Positions 34,721 through 47,479 of a stretch of 64,000 nucleotides of DNA are shown here, piece after piece; positions within the stretch are counted from its first letter, which is position 1, and each line of letters starts with the position of its first letter. The notes under the pieces were generated by a model. It saw nothing but the letters and a program-made list of their open reading frames with translations. It had not been told where the DNA came from and made no database searches. A program made the translations under genes and the position numbers. The DNA is taken from contig NC_037644.1 of assembly GCF_003254395.2 (NCBI RefSeq), forward strand, positions 13,516,586 to 13,580,585, in the 5' to 3' direction. Source of the stretch: Apis mellifera (taxonomy: Eukaryota > Arthropoda > Insecta > Hymenoptera > Apidae).

Positions 34721-36540
34721 TAAAAGGAATTGATCAGATTAATTGATGCAATTAATTTAATCATACAAGGTGAGTATTATTCATTACTAATAATACCATA
34801 CTTTATAAATAATAATAATCCTGTGTATACACGAATGAAGAAAAGTGTTTCACGAATTCTATCAATTTTCCTAACATTCAATTTATTTCCGGCGCCATAC
34901 GTATTCTCTCTAATCTCGTTTTTCCTTTCTTCCGCCCGAAATAAAGGGAAAAGAAGTTCTCTCTCTTTCTCTCTCCCCGTTCAACTATCACTTTGTGAAT
35001 AATCGATTAAAGCGATCAACGTTAAGGACCGGTCTCGGGTCAACTAGCTCTCCCCCGATGGTTCCGACGATCCATCCCCCTCGGCCAGTTCGTTTCCGGT
35101 GGAAATCACGAGCCATGTCTACCCATGGCTCGTCGTTCATGCGTGAAGCCTTCGATCGTCGAGCAAGGAACAGTGTCAATCGTGCGAGAAACATCGAACC
35201 TTTTGTATCCCGATCAGAGAGTGCGTTTCCATGTCTGAACCACGGTGGATCCGTGCTACTTCCGGCCGCGACGATCGTCAATCGCTTCCACGCAGATGAT
35301 ACAATCACACTCCTCGCCCTCCTCTTAATTGCGGACCATTCGAGAGCTGGAAAGCGAGATGGAACATAAGGAGAGGAAAGTTAGAGAGCAACGAAGAGGA
35401 TTAAAAAATCCAATCCTTTTTTTTTTCAAAAAGAGAATAGACAAATCATTATATAATTAAATTTGGAATCTTTAATTTTGTAATATTGAGAATACTTTGT
35501 AATATTGATCTTTTTATTTTTCAGAAATCCAATCCACGCTGACGTCACGAAAAGTTGTACGTAAAATCTGATAAACTTGTGAATAACTGGAAACAATGGA
35601 AGCTGTGGATATCTGGATCCTGCGTGGTAGTAATATGATCTGGAAAACGAGAGGCCGAGTATCAATGACACGCGAATCCACCGCGATCAGAACGGTTAAC
35701 GAATATGACGATAACGATATATCGTTATCAACGATACATATATATAGCTAGCACCCTTTGAAAACCGTGCCCTGGTCACGTGTCCGATCTGTCGCGCCCC
35801 CAGCGTTGTTACTGCGGATCAGATAATTTTCGTACAAGCACAGATACCCGTTGGGCGGGCTGGAACGCACGCGTTATGACCTTGCATAAAGATCGCAAGA
35901 TAATATTGATATATTAATCAAATCTAGATGTCCTGGGAATGTTATTAACTGGTCGAAGGACTGGTGCCATTTATTTTTGGCCATACCATTATTTTTGGCG
36001 ATAACGTAGGTGGGAAAGATATTCGTTCCCATATTACTTTTAAATGTTGAGACCAAGTTTGGTAAATGAGAGAAGAAGTAAACGTTTCTTTTCATGTTTA
36101 TTTTCAGGGGGAGGAGAGGAAAGAATAAGGATAAGGTGGTTTCCAACAGAGAGACATTTCGTTGGAATTATTGGATTATTTTAAAGTCCCATTATGGCAC
36201 AATTGAAAGCTCCAATCGTTCCCATCATCTTGAATCTATGCCAAAGTCCCGTGACCAAACTTGCGATACACGCCAAACTTTTATGTTTCGTATGCAACAA
36301 TTTTCTTTCACTGTTAATCCCTCCAGGAAGTTAAGAAGATTCCAATTGATATTTAATTAGAATTCAATTATAGTGAAATTGGTAATTCGATAAATTATTG
36401 AAATATATATATATGATATTAAATGTAAAATAAAATATAGAATGAAATATTATTCAATTTTTCTTTTTTCAGAAATCACTATAAAGCATTCAACATCCAG
36501 TGTGTTCTTTGGTCTTTTTTTTTTTCCACATTCATCACAT

Positions 36541-36648
36541 TATTAACTACGGATCGTGATTATGAAAGTCCGGTTTCAAGCATTTCTTACCATTCCTGTT
36601 TTGCGTTTGAAAACCTTCATCGTTTTCATATTATATTGCATATTAAAC
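36541..36648 (+). repeat. Dispersed repeat copy 1
   Basis: Shares TATTAA..ACGG.ATCGTGAT.ATG, GCGTTTGAAAA.CTTCAT and GCATATT in the same order with the copy at 39356-39476. The two differ by many substitutions and small indels. Confidence 0.45.
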
Positions 36649-37208
36649 TTATCAAGGCAGAATACACATGGTCAATAACACGGCCCCGTACCATAATATT
36701 AAAATTAATTATTTTCCTCTGGAATATTGTTAACTTTTTTGCACAATCATACCTTAATACCGTGTAATATCGTCTCGAAGATCAATCTTCAATCATTGCT
36801 AATCGTGCTTCCCTTGTTTTTTAGGTTTCACAACGGACTTAACGAAATTTTCAAATAATTATTGATCCAAACGACGAACTCTCGTGGAATAGAAGCAGGA
36901 ATAAAAGCAAAAAGGAAGAAAAAGAAAGAGAAGAAGAAAAACGCAACAGCTTCAAAGACATTTCTGGAAATTCTCTCTCCACCCATCCTCCTACTAAGAG
37001 ATCTTTCACCCCGACGAGTGCGTTAAATCCGACGAAACCAAAAAGAAGGGGGCAGGGGAAGGATACACGCGAAAACGATGGAAAAAGTGAAATCGAGCCC
37101 CAAGATAATAACACGTAGGAATTATATTGGAGAGACAAAGACGAAGGAAAACCTGGGTCGGACAAGAACCGACAGACAGAGAGAGAGAGAGGAGAGAGAG
37201 GAGAGGGA

Positions 37209-37570
37209 GTGACAGGCAGGAAGGGAGAGGAAAGATCCACCCTGGTGGATGATCCCGCCTCTAAGGAGCCGCTCCATGCCCGGCACGAGGGGGTTAGCAA
37301 CCAACCCTCCTACCTCCTCCACCGCCATCTCCACCCTCTCTCTCTCGGCGTCCCGGCGCAGGCTCCGATACACAGCCAATCGTCGGACCGCGACTGATAA
37401 CGACGCTGCCAAATGTGCGTCCGTCGCATCGCGGCCGAGTTCGCCACGGTGGTCCACGCGTTCCTCGCAGCCTCGTATTACGTACTCCGGGGCTGTGATC
37501 CGCTCGTGCAGCCGGCGATCGGCCATCGAGGCGCCGGTTCCACCTGTCCTGGGGGATCTGGCGAGACCCT
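37209..37570. other. GC-rich island open in several frames
   Basis: Non-repetitive sequence after an AG-rich stretch. Frames are open on both strands for 60-150 codons. None shows a recognised motif and no pair of good splice sites brackets one frame. It may be an enhancer, a promoter or an unresolved exon. Confidence 0.25.
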
Positions 37571-39355
37571 TCGTTTCCTTCCGTCTGTCATTTCTGGATT
37601 TTAATTCTTGGTGTTTCTTCTTGGTTTTTTATTCACGAGTTTTGGCAAGGACGAGGTTTGAGAATATATGTATGTTATGTCGGTTGAATCGTATCGCGTG
37701 GTTTAAATAAATTCGTTGGAAGTGAGAAGGTGAAGGTTCGGGCTGATAAGTTAAAGGGACGTGGGTGCGAATCTGGATCTGATAAGTGCTCGGATAAGAT
37801 TATACGCAGGACCCCGCATTGACGGTGAGTTTTGGAGTTTTGGATGGTTAAGATAAAAGAAAAAGTTTTTCCAGATATTTTTTTTTTGAGAGATATTGGG
37901 GATTTTGATGAATCCCTGAAGATTTAACTTGTTTGCGGTTAAAGACCAATGGTAATATTCTGGTAAATAATAATGTCATAAACAAAAGTTTAAATATTAT
38001 GTTTCCAAGAAGAATTTTAATAGCTTAGAAAGTTAATGAAACGTTTTATTTCTTTTGTTTTATAATTAAACTATGATTATAGAAGAATGATAAATAATAC
38101 GATAAACAAGAATTTCTATTCAACTAGTATAATTAAAATAAAAAATCTTAATAGTATAAAAGTCGATGATTTTATTATAATGGACCTAAAAATTCAACTT
38201 TCTTTTGCTTGTGCTGTTAAATTATATTAACTTATATGGACACAAATTCCTGTTTCTTGTTATAATATTATTAAAGAAGAAAAAAGAAAAAGAAAAGGAA
38301 AGGAAAGGAAAACAAATTTAAATGGACGAATACGATAGACGACATATTATAAATCCAACTTTTTTAACGATACAATCTTCTATTCCGTGAATTAATGAGT
38401 TTTTAATAAAAATAACTGCAAGATAGATACATCAATTATTACATTACACGTAAGTATAAAAATAGTTAATAAGATTTATACAAAACACTCTATCTTTATA
38501 ACCATAAAAACAAGTTAGGATGTAACACCGTTTTCCCACTATCTCTGAAAAATAACCACGATAATTTAGAGGCGTACGTAGAGTAGTGAAACTATCCGAA
38601 CATTCATCGCCTCGTGGCCGAATTTCCGATAACCGGCGAATAAAAATCGACACGGTTATTATTCCGGTTTCTTTCTCACGGTTTTTCCTTTTTTTCCTTT
38701 TTTTTTCTTTTTTTCTTTTTTTCAGCGGTTTATGATATATACACACACCGTGCGCACCCTTATGAAACACCGGCCTCACCTGTCCCCACGCATGTTTCGC
38801 GTATTAACCGGTCCTGCATGTATCTTCAACGCTAAATTACCGCCCGCAATTTTTCCTGCCATCTCTTTTATTGCCTCGCATTCTGCGTCGTTGTTGTTCA
38901 TTTTTTTAACGCCTCGTAAATTTTACATACCGTGCTTTTGCTCCTTTCTTTCTCTCTCTCTCTCTCTCGCTCTCGCTCTCTATCTATCTCTCTCGCTCTC
39001 GCTCTCGCTCGCTCGCTCGCCCTTTTCAATTAATATCGCAATTGAAATTCCATTTCGTCTTTCGATTCGATTATTATTTATTCGTTCACTCCTAATGTTT
39101 TCTTTCTTTCATGTTTGAGAGAGAGAGAGAGAGAGAGATTTAAAATGTACTTGAATCTTCGATGTTTTTGTTTTTCTTTTTTCTCTGTTTTTCCGCGAGA
39201 CTGTTACTCATCGCCTTATATCGTCCGCCTCTATTTTTGTCGTTAAGAGACTCCTCTTTTTTAGAGGAAGAGCGCCTCGTTCAGGTAATATCCATGTTTT
39301 GCTCGCCGTCTTCTTTTTCTTTTTCCTTTTTTGTGCTTCGATGAACTTTGTCGTG

Positions 39356-39476
39356 TATTAAGCACGGGATCGTGATCATGGAAGTCGTTCCAGTTTTTTA
39401 TCGATCTACTGGTATCTCTTCTTGCCTTGCATTTGAAAAACTTCATTGCTCCTTGAGCTTCGTGTTTTGCATATTT
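39356..39476 (+). repeat. Dispersed repeat copy 2
   Basis: Diverged second copy of the sequence at 36541, about 2.8 kb away in the same orientation. The similarity continues to a GCATATT word near its end. Confidence 0.45.
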
Positions 39477-41189
39477 GAATGAAGAAGAATATCGGGATAC
39501 GAATCGATGTATCTAAGGTATATTTAATATTAATAAAATTTAAGAATTAATTTAAAATGATTTTTCTCTGTATATACGTATTATTAATCGAGGAAAATTT
39601 TTATCGTAATTTTGTAACGGATTTAGATGAAAACATTATATTTAACAATTCAGGAAGAATTAAATAAAATTGTGTCATGCTATATTTTTTTTTTTTCATT
39701 TTTTTACTCTATAATAATCTACGAACGAAGAAAAATTATCTAAGGTTTATTTCATTCATAAAAGTGTTCAAAATTCTATTATTTCTTTTCGAAAGAAATC
39801 CACTAAAATAAATCTATCCAAATAAATGCGAATAAATTATCATTCAAGTTTCACTAGAAAATTCACTCTATATAAATATCGTTAAAATTTTAATATTCTT
39901 ATTTTTTTCTTCTTCTTCTAAAATGAATTTAGATTTTAACAATAATGAGTCATAACGTATGAATCTTCAGTTATCGTAAACAAGTAATTATCATGCAATT
40001 GCCTCTTTATTATTAGAGAAGACAAGAAGAATATTTCAAAATGAAAATAGAGGATCAACATCGTCGTAAGAATAATATAATATAACCATGCTACGCGAGA
40101 AACTTCTTTCAACGCAGAATCAAATCTCAATATCGGAATCTTGACGGAATCGACGGTAAAATCGACGAGAAAATACAACAAGGTAAACGCATGTATCGTT
40201 TTCTTCCTCTTTCGTATATTGGAAGTACGCGCGGCCGCGTCGTCCGCGACACAGTGCATTTAAATAGTGTGTGTAGGTACATGCGAGAGAGAGTTTAGAC
40301 GAGGTAGGCAGAGGGGTTTCCGGCGAGCGTTAACAGAGTAACAGAGTGATGTAATGAGGCCCGGAAGCAGGCAATTTGCTGGCCGCGGCGGCCGCAGTTG
40401 CGCGAGACAACCTGCCCGGAGTACCTTCTTCTTGATATCAGGTCCAGCCTCTTCACCAGCCGATATCCGACGAATTCTGTGCGACGACCAGAAGATCAGC
40501 CCAAACCGCGCACGCGCTGTACCTATCGTTATCCCGCCAATCCGACTCTTCTCGAAATCTTCGATCGATCGATCCATTGTTTGTATCGATGCCTCAGTGA
40601 AATTTTGCGTTGTTGGGAAAAAAAAAATGGCGCGCGTGTCGCGCGTCTCGTGTCAAGTTTCTTTCGTTGGAACGTACAAAGTGCACGCACAAGGTAGAGG
40701 TTAAAGGAAGAAATTAGTGTAATGCCTATGGAAAAGATGGAGAGATTGTGAGAAGATAATGGTTAGAAGCCATTGATGAATACGAGGAGAATACACGTAT
40801 GTATGCGCAATATTTATGGATTTCGAAAAGAGTATCGATTCGTCGAGTCAATCGGAATAAGAGAATTTCTGTTTACGGATCCTTATTCGGAGGATTGAGT
40901 TTCAATGTCGTTAGCTTACTGGGCTTACTGTATCCCTATATCGGAATATTAATGGATTTTGTTGGATCGATGTAAAAACAATTTCGCGAATTCAATATAG
41001 AAGGATAATATCGAGTACAGGAAGATCGTACGAATCGTGGTGGGCATCAATTATCTACTATTCAGGACTAGCTGAACGGGACGCGGAAACCGTATACTTG
41101 CGAACCGCCGGAGGTGCACCGTGATTATGTGACAGTTTTGTGAACGTGATTAAATTGACCTCGATACATAGTGGACATCCGCGCAGTGC

Positions 41190-41420
41190 GTTCAGTTCCG
41201 AAGTGTTTTCGCTGCTTTTCAGTGAATTTACCGTTTTCGACATATCTATAAAAAGAACTATGGTTCGTGCCAAACCTGATTAAATCTCCAAGAAATCTTC
41301 ATTCGTTAGAAGAAGAAATATTTATATTTTTTTTTCTGTTTTATCGAGAAAACGATCGATGGTCAGCGTGTACGGCGTGCAGCTTGCGTTTTATCGTGGA
41401 CATCGTCGTAACGACACCAG
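41190..41420 (+). promoter_or_regulatory. Probable first exon and core promoter of the plus-strand gene
   Basis: TTCAGTT at about 41190 fits an arthropod initiator, and a TATAAAAAG lies at 41247-41255, so the start site could be near 41190 or near 41280. The exon ends in ACACCAG before a near-perfect donor GTAAAC at 41421. A small upstream ORF starts at the ATG at 41261. Confidence 0.4.
41359..41420 (+). CDS. Putative coding exon 1 of the plus-strand gene
   Basis: 62 nt from an ATG to the donor CAG/GTAAAC. Its identity as coding depends on the phase match with 43243-43538. Confidence 0.4.
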
Positions 41421-42307
41421 GTAAACTTTTTTTCCTCTGGTTTCCTGTTAATCGAATAATTTACGAACGAGATTTCGATAAATCGAGAAAGACAAATTTA
41501 ATTTTGGGGGCAGGGAAGGGGAATAACTTTTAAACTCGTAAACTCGTTATTCGTTTTTTTCTTTCTTTTTTTTTTTTTTTTTTACTTTTCGTTCGATTAA
41601 TTAGGAATAAAAGGAAGGAAAGATTATAGAGTTCGTGACGATAACACGATGCAAATGTCATCGTGCTATCACTTTCGGAATTCCGATGTAAGATGATAAG
41701 TTGGAAGCCTCCTCGATAAAATGTAGATCGGTCTATAGATGCCTCGCAATACCCGTCTGCTCCTCTCTAAATTACGACTAGATCGATTACGAGTTCCCGC
41801 TCGTTACGTGCACGTAATCTACCTCCAGTTAGCTGTTGTTATTCCTTCTGCCATTAGATTTTGAAATTTTTCCGAAGACTACGAAATTCATTTGTATTCG
41901 TAACGTAGATCGTATTTTTTTTTTTTTTGATTTTAAAAATTTGTATCGAGTTTTATTTTAAGATTCTGAAAAATATTACGATGAAAAAATTATTGTTATT
42001 GTATTATTGTTCGAAACGTATCATAAAAAAAAAATTGTATCCTTCTTAATGGATTAGGATTACGTTGATTGATTAATTGATGGAGATATTGTTTATGTTC
42101 GAAACGTCAGTGTCACGATTCGAGAGATAATCCGTAATGGATAGATGATGGATAATAGGATTTAGGTAACGATCTGTACAATCAATTAACAGACACCTTT
42201 CTCCTTGTGTGAATTATCAACAATGAGTCATGATAATTCTCGCACAATCGAGAACGGAAAGATCATCATTAGCCGAAGAACGTGTTCCTTCGATTCGATT
42301 AATAATA

Positions 42308-42348
<41 letters not shown>

Positions 42349-43538
42349 AGGTTATATATTTTTTACGTTGGGAAAAATAAAATTTTTTTACGACGATCTT
42401 TTCGTTCGTAAGAGAAGTAAAACTTTCCTGCACACTTGGTATTTATTCGATTTAATTCGATCGTGACTTTACCGGATGCTTCGAGCGTCCTTTTAATGAT
42501 CCTTAACGACGCTGCCTACTATAATACTCGAGTACTGTAAAGAGTTGTAGCAGAGTTCGTAACAGCGTTAACACTTGTTTGTTGTCCGTTCTGGATTCCG
42601 TTTCTTTCCTTTCGCGATACACCGACAAATTAGACGAGTTTACACGAGTTATAAAGGAGATGTATCCCAGAGGTGGGCAAAATTTTTAATGGTTTAAAAA
42701 TAAAGTTACTCGAACGAGTTGCTCGAATAATTTATTATTCGAGGTATAACCTCGAATAATCGTACCGTCAAACGATCGAGGTTATACGAAGAGTGGATCG
42801 AGTGTAATAGCTACAAATAATAATGTTATTCAAGCATTTTAAACGCAAAATTACTCGATTAATTAGTCGAGGTATAACTTTATTCTTAACGAGTTACTAT
42901 TTTCAACGAGTATTAGCGCTTCTATTTTGACGTAATGGCAACGAAGGTTAGTTTTTTTCTTTTTTCATTTGTCTTATCCTTATTTTCACGCTTCTTCAAA
43001 ATCATCTTATTCTTTTTAGGATTTATCAATTCGCCACTTGTTTTTCGTACAAGTGCAAAAATAAACAATCGCAAATCGTGCGCTTAACCTAAGCTAACCT
43101 AACATAACCTCGAACGATCGTGTTAACAAAGCATCGATGAGTTCGATAGGTGAACGAGACAAGGTGCAAGGTTACAAGTTTAAAGACTTTTCATTCGCGA
43201 ATCGTGCGGAATCGATTAAAAGCAGTGCTGTTGACTTTTCAGGGGCTCTTTGGTGATGTACGACAGCGCTAGCTGTTCGTACGCAGGTGCGCTCGAATTA
43301 AAAGGAGCCTCCGGAGCCGGAGCCGCGGCCGCGGCAGCAGGAGTAACCGCGGCCGGCGTCAAACAGGAGAATTGGCCGTATCGCGGCCTCACCTGCGGTA
43401 GCACATTCCAGAGGCTCAAAGAGAGCGTCGACAAGGCGAAACAAGCGCTCGCCGACCGCGGTGGATACCTTTCTGGTGCTTTCTCGCCGCCGCCACGTGC
43501 CAATCCATCCGCCATTTCGCCGACCGCCTCCATCACCG
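41359..43538 (+). CDS. N-terminal part of an unrecognised, transcription-factor-like gene (two exons, continues off window)
   Basis: Exons are 41359-41420 and 43243-43538. Exon 1 reads MVSVYGVQLAFYRGHRRND and ends with two bases that complete an Arg codon with the first base of exon 2, so the phases agree. Exon 2 reads GSLVMYDSASCSYAGALELK, an alanine/glycine-rich stretch, VKQENWPYRGLTCGSTF, QRLKESVDKAKQALADRG, then a Pro/Ser-rich end. It closes with a phase-1 donor GTCAGT. The VKQE motif (a sumoylation-type sequence), low-complexity alanine and proline tracts and the very long following intron resemble developmental transcription factors. I cannot name it; no DNA-binding domain is in the window. 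The minus strand is also open over exon 2 but lacks splice support. Confidence 0.45.
42668..42910 (+). mobile_element. hAT-like element end with palindromic subterminal repeats
   Basis: CAGAGGTGGGCAA at 42668-42680 is the classic terminal inverted repeat start of many hAT transposons and their MITEs. Just inside are CTCGAATAAT (42722), its exact inverse ATTATTCGAGGT (42734) and again ACCTCGAATAAT (42749), like transposase-binding subterminal repeats. Related words recur to about 42900. The opposite terminus was not found, so the element is truncated or diverged. It has no transposase. Confidence 0.4.
43085..43112 (-). repeat. Short telomere-like TTAGG-type stretch
   Basis: The plus strand has repeated TAACC words (TAACCTAAGCTAACC and on). 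This is degenerate TTAGG, the common insect telomere unit, on the minus strand. Such interstitial words are frequent in insect genomes. Confidence 0.4.
43243..43538 (+). CDS. Putative coding exon 2 of the plus-strand gene
   Basis: The acceptor TGTTGACTTTTCAG ends at 43242, with a good pyrimidine tract, and the donor GTCAGT is at 43539. The 98-codon frame is rich in G/C at third positions and is not repeat-driven. Confidence 0.55.
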
Positions 43539-43743
43539 GTCAGTGATAATAAAGATTAAAACTGTGCATTTGTGCTTCTTGCTTTGTAATTAGTATGCCG
43601 CTGCTTGTGCTTGGAGGGGAAGAATGTGAAAGAAGGAATATGAAAAAGCTATACAGGTGGAATGTGATATATTTTTTAACTTGTAAACGGTAATTGAAAT
43701 AGGTTATTTTATAATGCAATATAGTTGAATATCTTTAATTGGA

Positions 43744-44370
43744 ACTTTACGATAAAAACTTGGTAAATTTTGAGTAAATTAAAGAATGGAAAGTATCATT
43801 TATGCGTATCATATTCTTTCTACATTGGTTTTATGTTCTTTATAAATCCAAGTTTCTTTTTTATGAAGAAGAAATGAATCTTTATGAAACTTTACAATAA
43901 AAATTAGTAAATTTTGTATAAATTAAAGAATCATTTCTTTATCTCATATTCTTTCTATATAGCTTTTATAAATCCAGGTGTCTTTTTTAAGAAATGAATT
44001 TTCATGAAACTTTATAATAAAAATTAGTAAATTTTGTGTAAATTAAAGAATCACTTCTTCATATCATATTCTTTCTATATAGCTTTTATAAATCCAGGTG
44101 TCTTTTTTAAGAAATGAATCTTTATGAAACTTTACAAAAAAATTAGTAAATTTTGTCTAAATTAAAGAATCACTTTTTCATATCATATTCTTTCTATATA
44201 GTTTTTATGTTCTTTATAAAGGGTTTCTTTTTTAAGAAATGAATCTTTATGAAATTTTACAATAAAAACTAGTAAATATTTGTGTAAATTAAAGAATAGA
44301 AAATATCACTCGTGCAGATCACATTCTTTCCACATAGTTCTTACATGTTCTTTATATAAATCCAAGTTTC
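43744..44370 (+). repeat. Tandem array, five units of about 120-145 bp
   Basis: AACTTTAC plus AATAAAAA.TAGTAAATTTT anchors near 43744, 43888, 44008, 44128 and 44252. The array lies just after the donor of the putative exon 2. Confidence 0.9.
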
Positions 44371-46890
44371 TTGTCACCACAATTGACAATAAGATATTAT
44401 AAAACAAATTACAATAGATTTATCGCGATTTTTCGTCTTCTATACAAGATCCTAGAGTTGATAAATATCACTCTGATCAGATTTCTTTTTTCAAAATAAA
44501 AATATATAATCTTACGTTGTCACGCGATTCGCTGTTTTGTGCCAATATACTCGTTAAAGTTACGACGAGGAGAAAAAAAAAAATTTGAAAGTAAAATGCA
44601 AGGAAAATCGTTGGAAGCTTAACTTTTTTTCTTTGTTCTTCGTTGCCACAAGCCTTCGCGTAATCGAGTTGCGCGTGCTTTTCCACGGTTATTTGCGTGA
44701 CCTACGATTAACATAGGAAACATCCTATGAGCTATAATACAGTTTACCGGCACGATGTGACCGAAGTTGGTCAATAGGTTGGCCGCAAGTTTTACGATAA
44801 AAAAATATTACATCTATCTTAGAATCTCAGATACCATTTCCATTTATCCTAAACTTATTTTAACTTATTCACACGTAATGATAAAAATTCAGGAAACAAT
44901 CGAACAAGATCAGATAAAGTCGATATACATAAGTATGACTAACACTGGAAAAAAAAGAGCACGATGCAAAATGAGTGCACGTGATTGCTGGGAACCAGTC
45001 ACCGGCCAGGGTAATTAAATCGACTTACGCTCGGATTTTCTCATGAATTTCTCATGATTCCAAAATCATAGGATCTAATCGAACTCGTCAATCTTGACGT
45101 TTCTCTCCTCGCGATTAATTAACATCTGCCTAACGCAAAAATCTACAATATGCCTCTCGTTTCGATAATTTCGACGAACAATTAATTCTCAAAAATTTCT
45201 CTTCTCTAATATTCCACAAAGCCCCCCCCCCCTCTTCTTCCTTTTTCCACGAATCACGGTCGAACACCTTGCCGCCGCAAAGTGCAGCAAAACGGTAATA
45301 AAAAAGGGAGGGGAGGGGAGGGGTCCGCTAATAAATAAACAAAAAGAGGAAAATCTCCGGGTTGATAATTTGTCAGCGGAGTGGCGGCCACGATACCGGC
45401 GGCCTCACTGTTGCTCTTCGTTGTCGCCGATTTCCGATTGTTTTTTTAAAGCGCCGGTCGCCGAGGACATTAATTACCCGGCCAGTGTAAATCACGTTAT
45501 CTGCCGCCCACGCCTCCCGTCCGCCAGAAAACTGAGGGGGGCAGAGCGAGAGAGAGAGAGCGAGAGAGAGAAAGAGAGGAGTGGGGAGGCGAGCGAGGAG
45601 GAGAGGGGAGAGAGGAGGAGGGGGAGGTGCATTGCACGAGGGTTGCAACCGCTGCCAACTGAGCAAAACGGTCGTCGACTGCCTGCCTGCTTGCCTTCTC
45701 TCTCTCTCTCTCTCGCTCGCTCGCTCGCTCCACGGCCACACCAATATCCTGCTCTCTCCTCGGAAATTTATCGGCCGCCCGCTTCAAAACTTCACGCGCC
45801 AGATTTTTTTTCCATCTTTCCGCGCGGTGTGGACGTGTTTCCAAGGAAATGGGCGATAGTTCTGGCCGAATAATAATTTGTTACGCGGTTTTTTTTTTCT
45901 TTCTTTATTGGATAAACGGGTTCTCGCAAGAAGTTGCCTTTGCAATATACGAACAAATGTAACGCGATGAATCTTTGTTTTGTGAGTCTTGCTTCTTCTC
46001 ATGTGATGATAAAATAGAAATTCTTGTGTCTATAAATCAGGATTATCAGAGAGTTTAATTTTTTTCACAGAGAGAGAAGAAGCTTTATTTATACCGCTCG
46101 AGAGAATTTCCAAGATTGATGATACTCGAATCTGTATCTGTGTCGATCGAAAGCATGCCTGGATAATCGTCGGCTTTTCGTGGGAATCGGGCGAAAAATT
46201 CGAAATTCACGGATAGGCACATCTCGTGTGGTCGGTCCTCTCGTGCAAGATGGTGGGTCGATGATGGCGGCGTAGTCGCGAAAATGTGGATGACAAGGGA
46301 GGAGGAGCGGTTAGGGGTTAGCCGGGAACGTATCCATGACGACCGACCGCCCGCCCCACGAATCGCCACCCTCGGAGATCCCGGATGCACCCCTCGACAA
46401 CCCAGCATCCCTCCTCTCTCTCTCCCTCTCTCCCTCTAACCATCGCAATTTTCTCTTGTTAGTTTCTAGTTCTGAATCCCTCTATCTGCCCTTCGTTATC
46501 TTTCCTTTCCCTCCCCCCCTTTCCTTAACCGTACTACCCTCTCGTCGAGTTCCATCCCCCATCCTTTCTCTCCAACTTCTCCATCCCTCATCTTTTTCCC
46601 AAACCTCACTTCCAAAGACACCGCCACTCGTGTCTTTTCCTTTTTCTAACCCCCCCTTTTTCTCCTCTCGAAATCTCCGTTTCGAAATTCTTCCACTCGA
46701 ATTCTCCATCCCTTAGACTCGTACGATGCCTCGGTTGCTTAGATTTTAAGCGTGAACCTTTTCGGATGTATATATATATGTATATGTATAACATAGGAAA
46801 GTGTATGTAAGTGTGTGTGTACCTGGCCATAACTCTGCTCGGAGTTTCGCCGCTCCTCTGACAAAAGGAGAAATCCCTCGGTGAAAATGT

Positions 46891-47160
<270 letters not shown>

Positions 47161-47479
47161 TGTCTCTTCGCGAAAATTTACCGGCTTTTTTACGGCGAGC
47201 AGAGAAGAAGAAAGGGATGAGAAGGAAATTTTCGATTTGGAAATTTTTGGTGGAATTTGTACAAAACTTGGAACGATCGTATCTCGAGTTAACGAATCGA
47301 AGCGGAAAGGAATCGTCGCGGTTGCTAATAATCGTTAGAGAAAAAATTATGTTTCGTTGGACATTGGGGGGGGGGGGAATTTTAAGGGTTTTACGAGTGG
47401 ATGGATCGAGGTGGGAAGTGAGAAGTTAAATGTGAATTATTGGCGAGGTATCGGGTCGAGTTTTTCTAAATGTTTTAAT

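Larger units (their letters stand above)
34721..41189. other. Non-coding DNA, 34.7-41.2 kb
   Basis: GC-richer patches without repeats lie at 35010-35370, 37210-37600 and 40200-40620. The rest is AT-rich with T runs, and a CT/CG-rich microsatellite lies near 38950-39020. A diverged pair of sequences recurs at 36541 and 39356. No ORF here has splice support or a recognisable product. Confidence 0.45.
41421..43242 (+). other. Intron between the two putative exons
   Basis: 1.8 kb, AT-rich, with T runs near 41563-41583, a GA run at 42317-42344, a palindromic hAT-like terminus at 42668, and a telomere-like TAACC stretch near 43085. Confidence 0.4.

Noticed and set aside
37122..37526. 134-codon minus-strand frame starting MADRRLHERI
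   Set aside because: Reasonable composition, but competing frames on the plus strand are equally open, and there is no splice or homology support.
45370..45873. 167-codon plus-strand frame and its antisense partners
   Set aside because: Largely translations of GA and CT tracts (ERESEREKER, SLSLARS). There are no splice sites.
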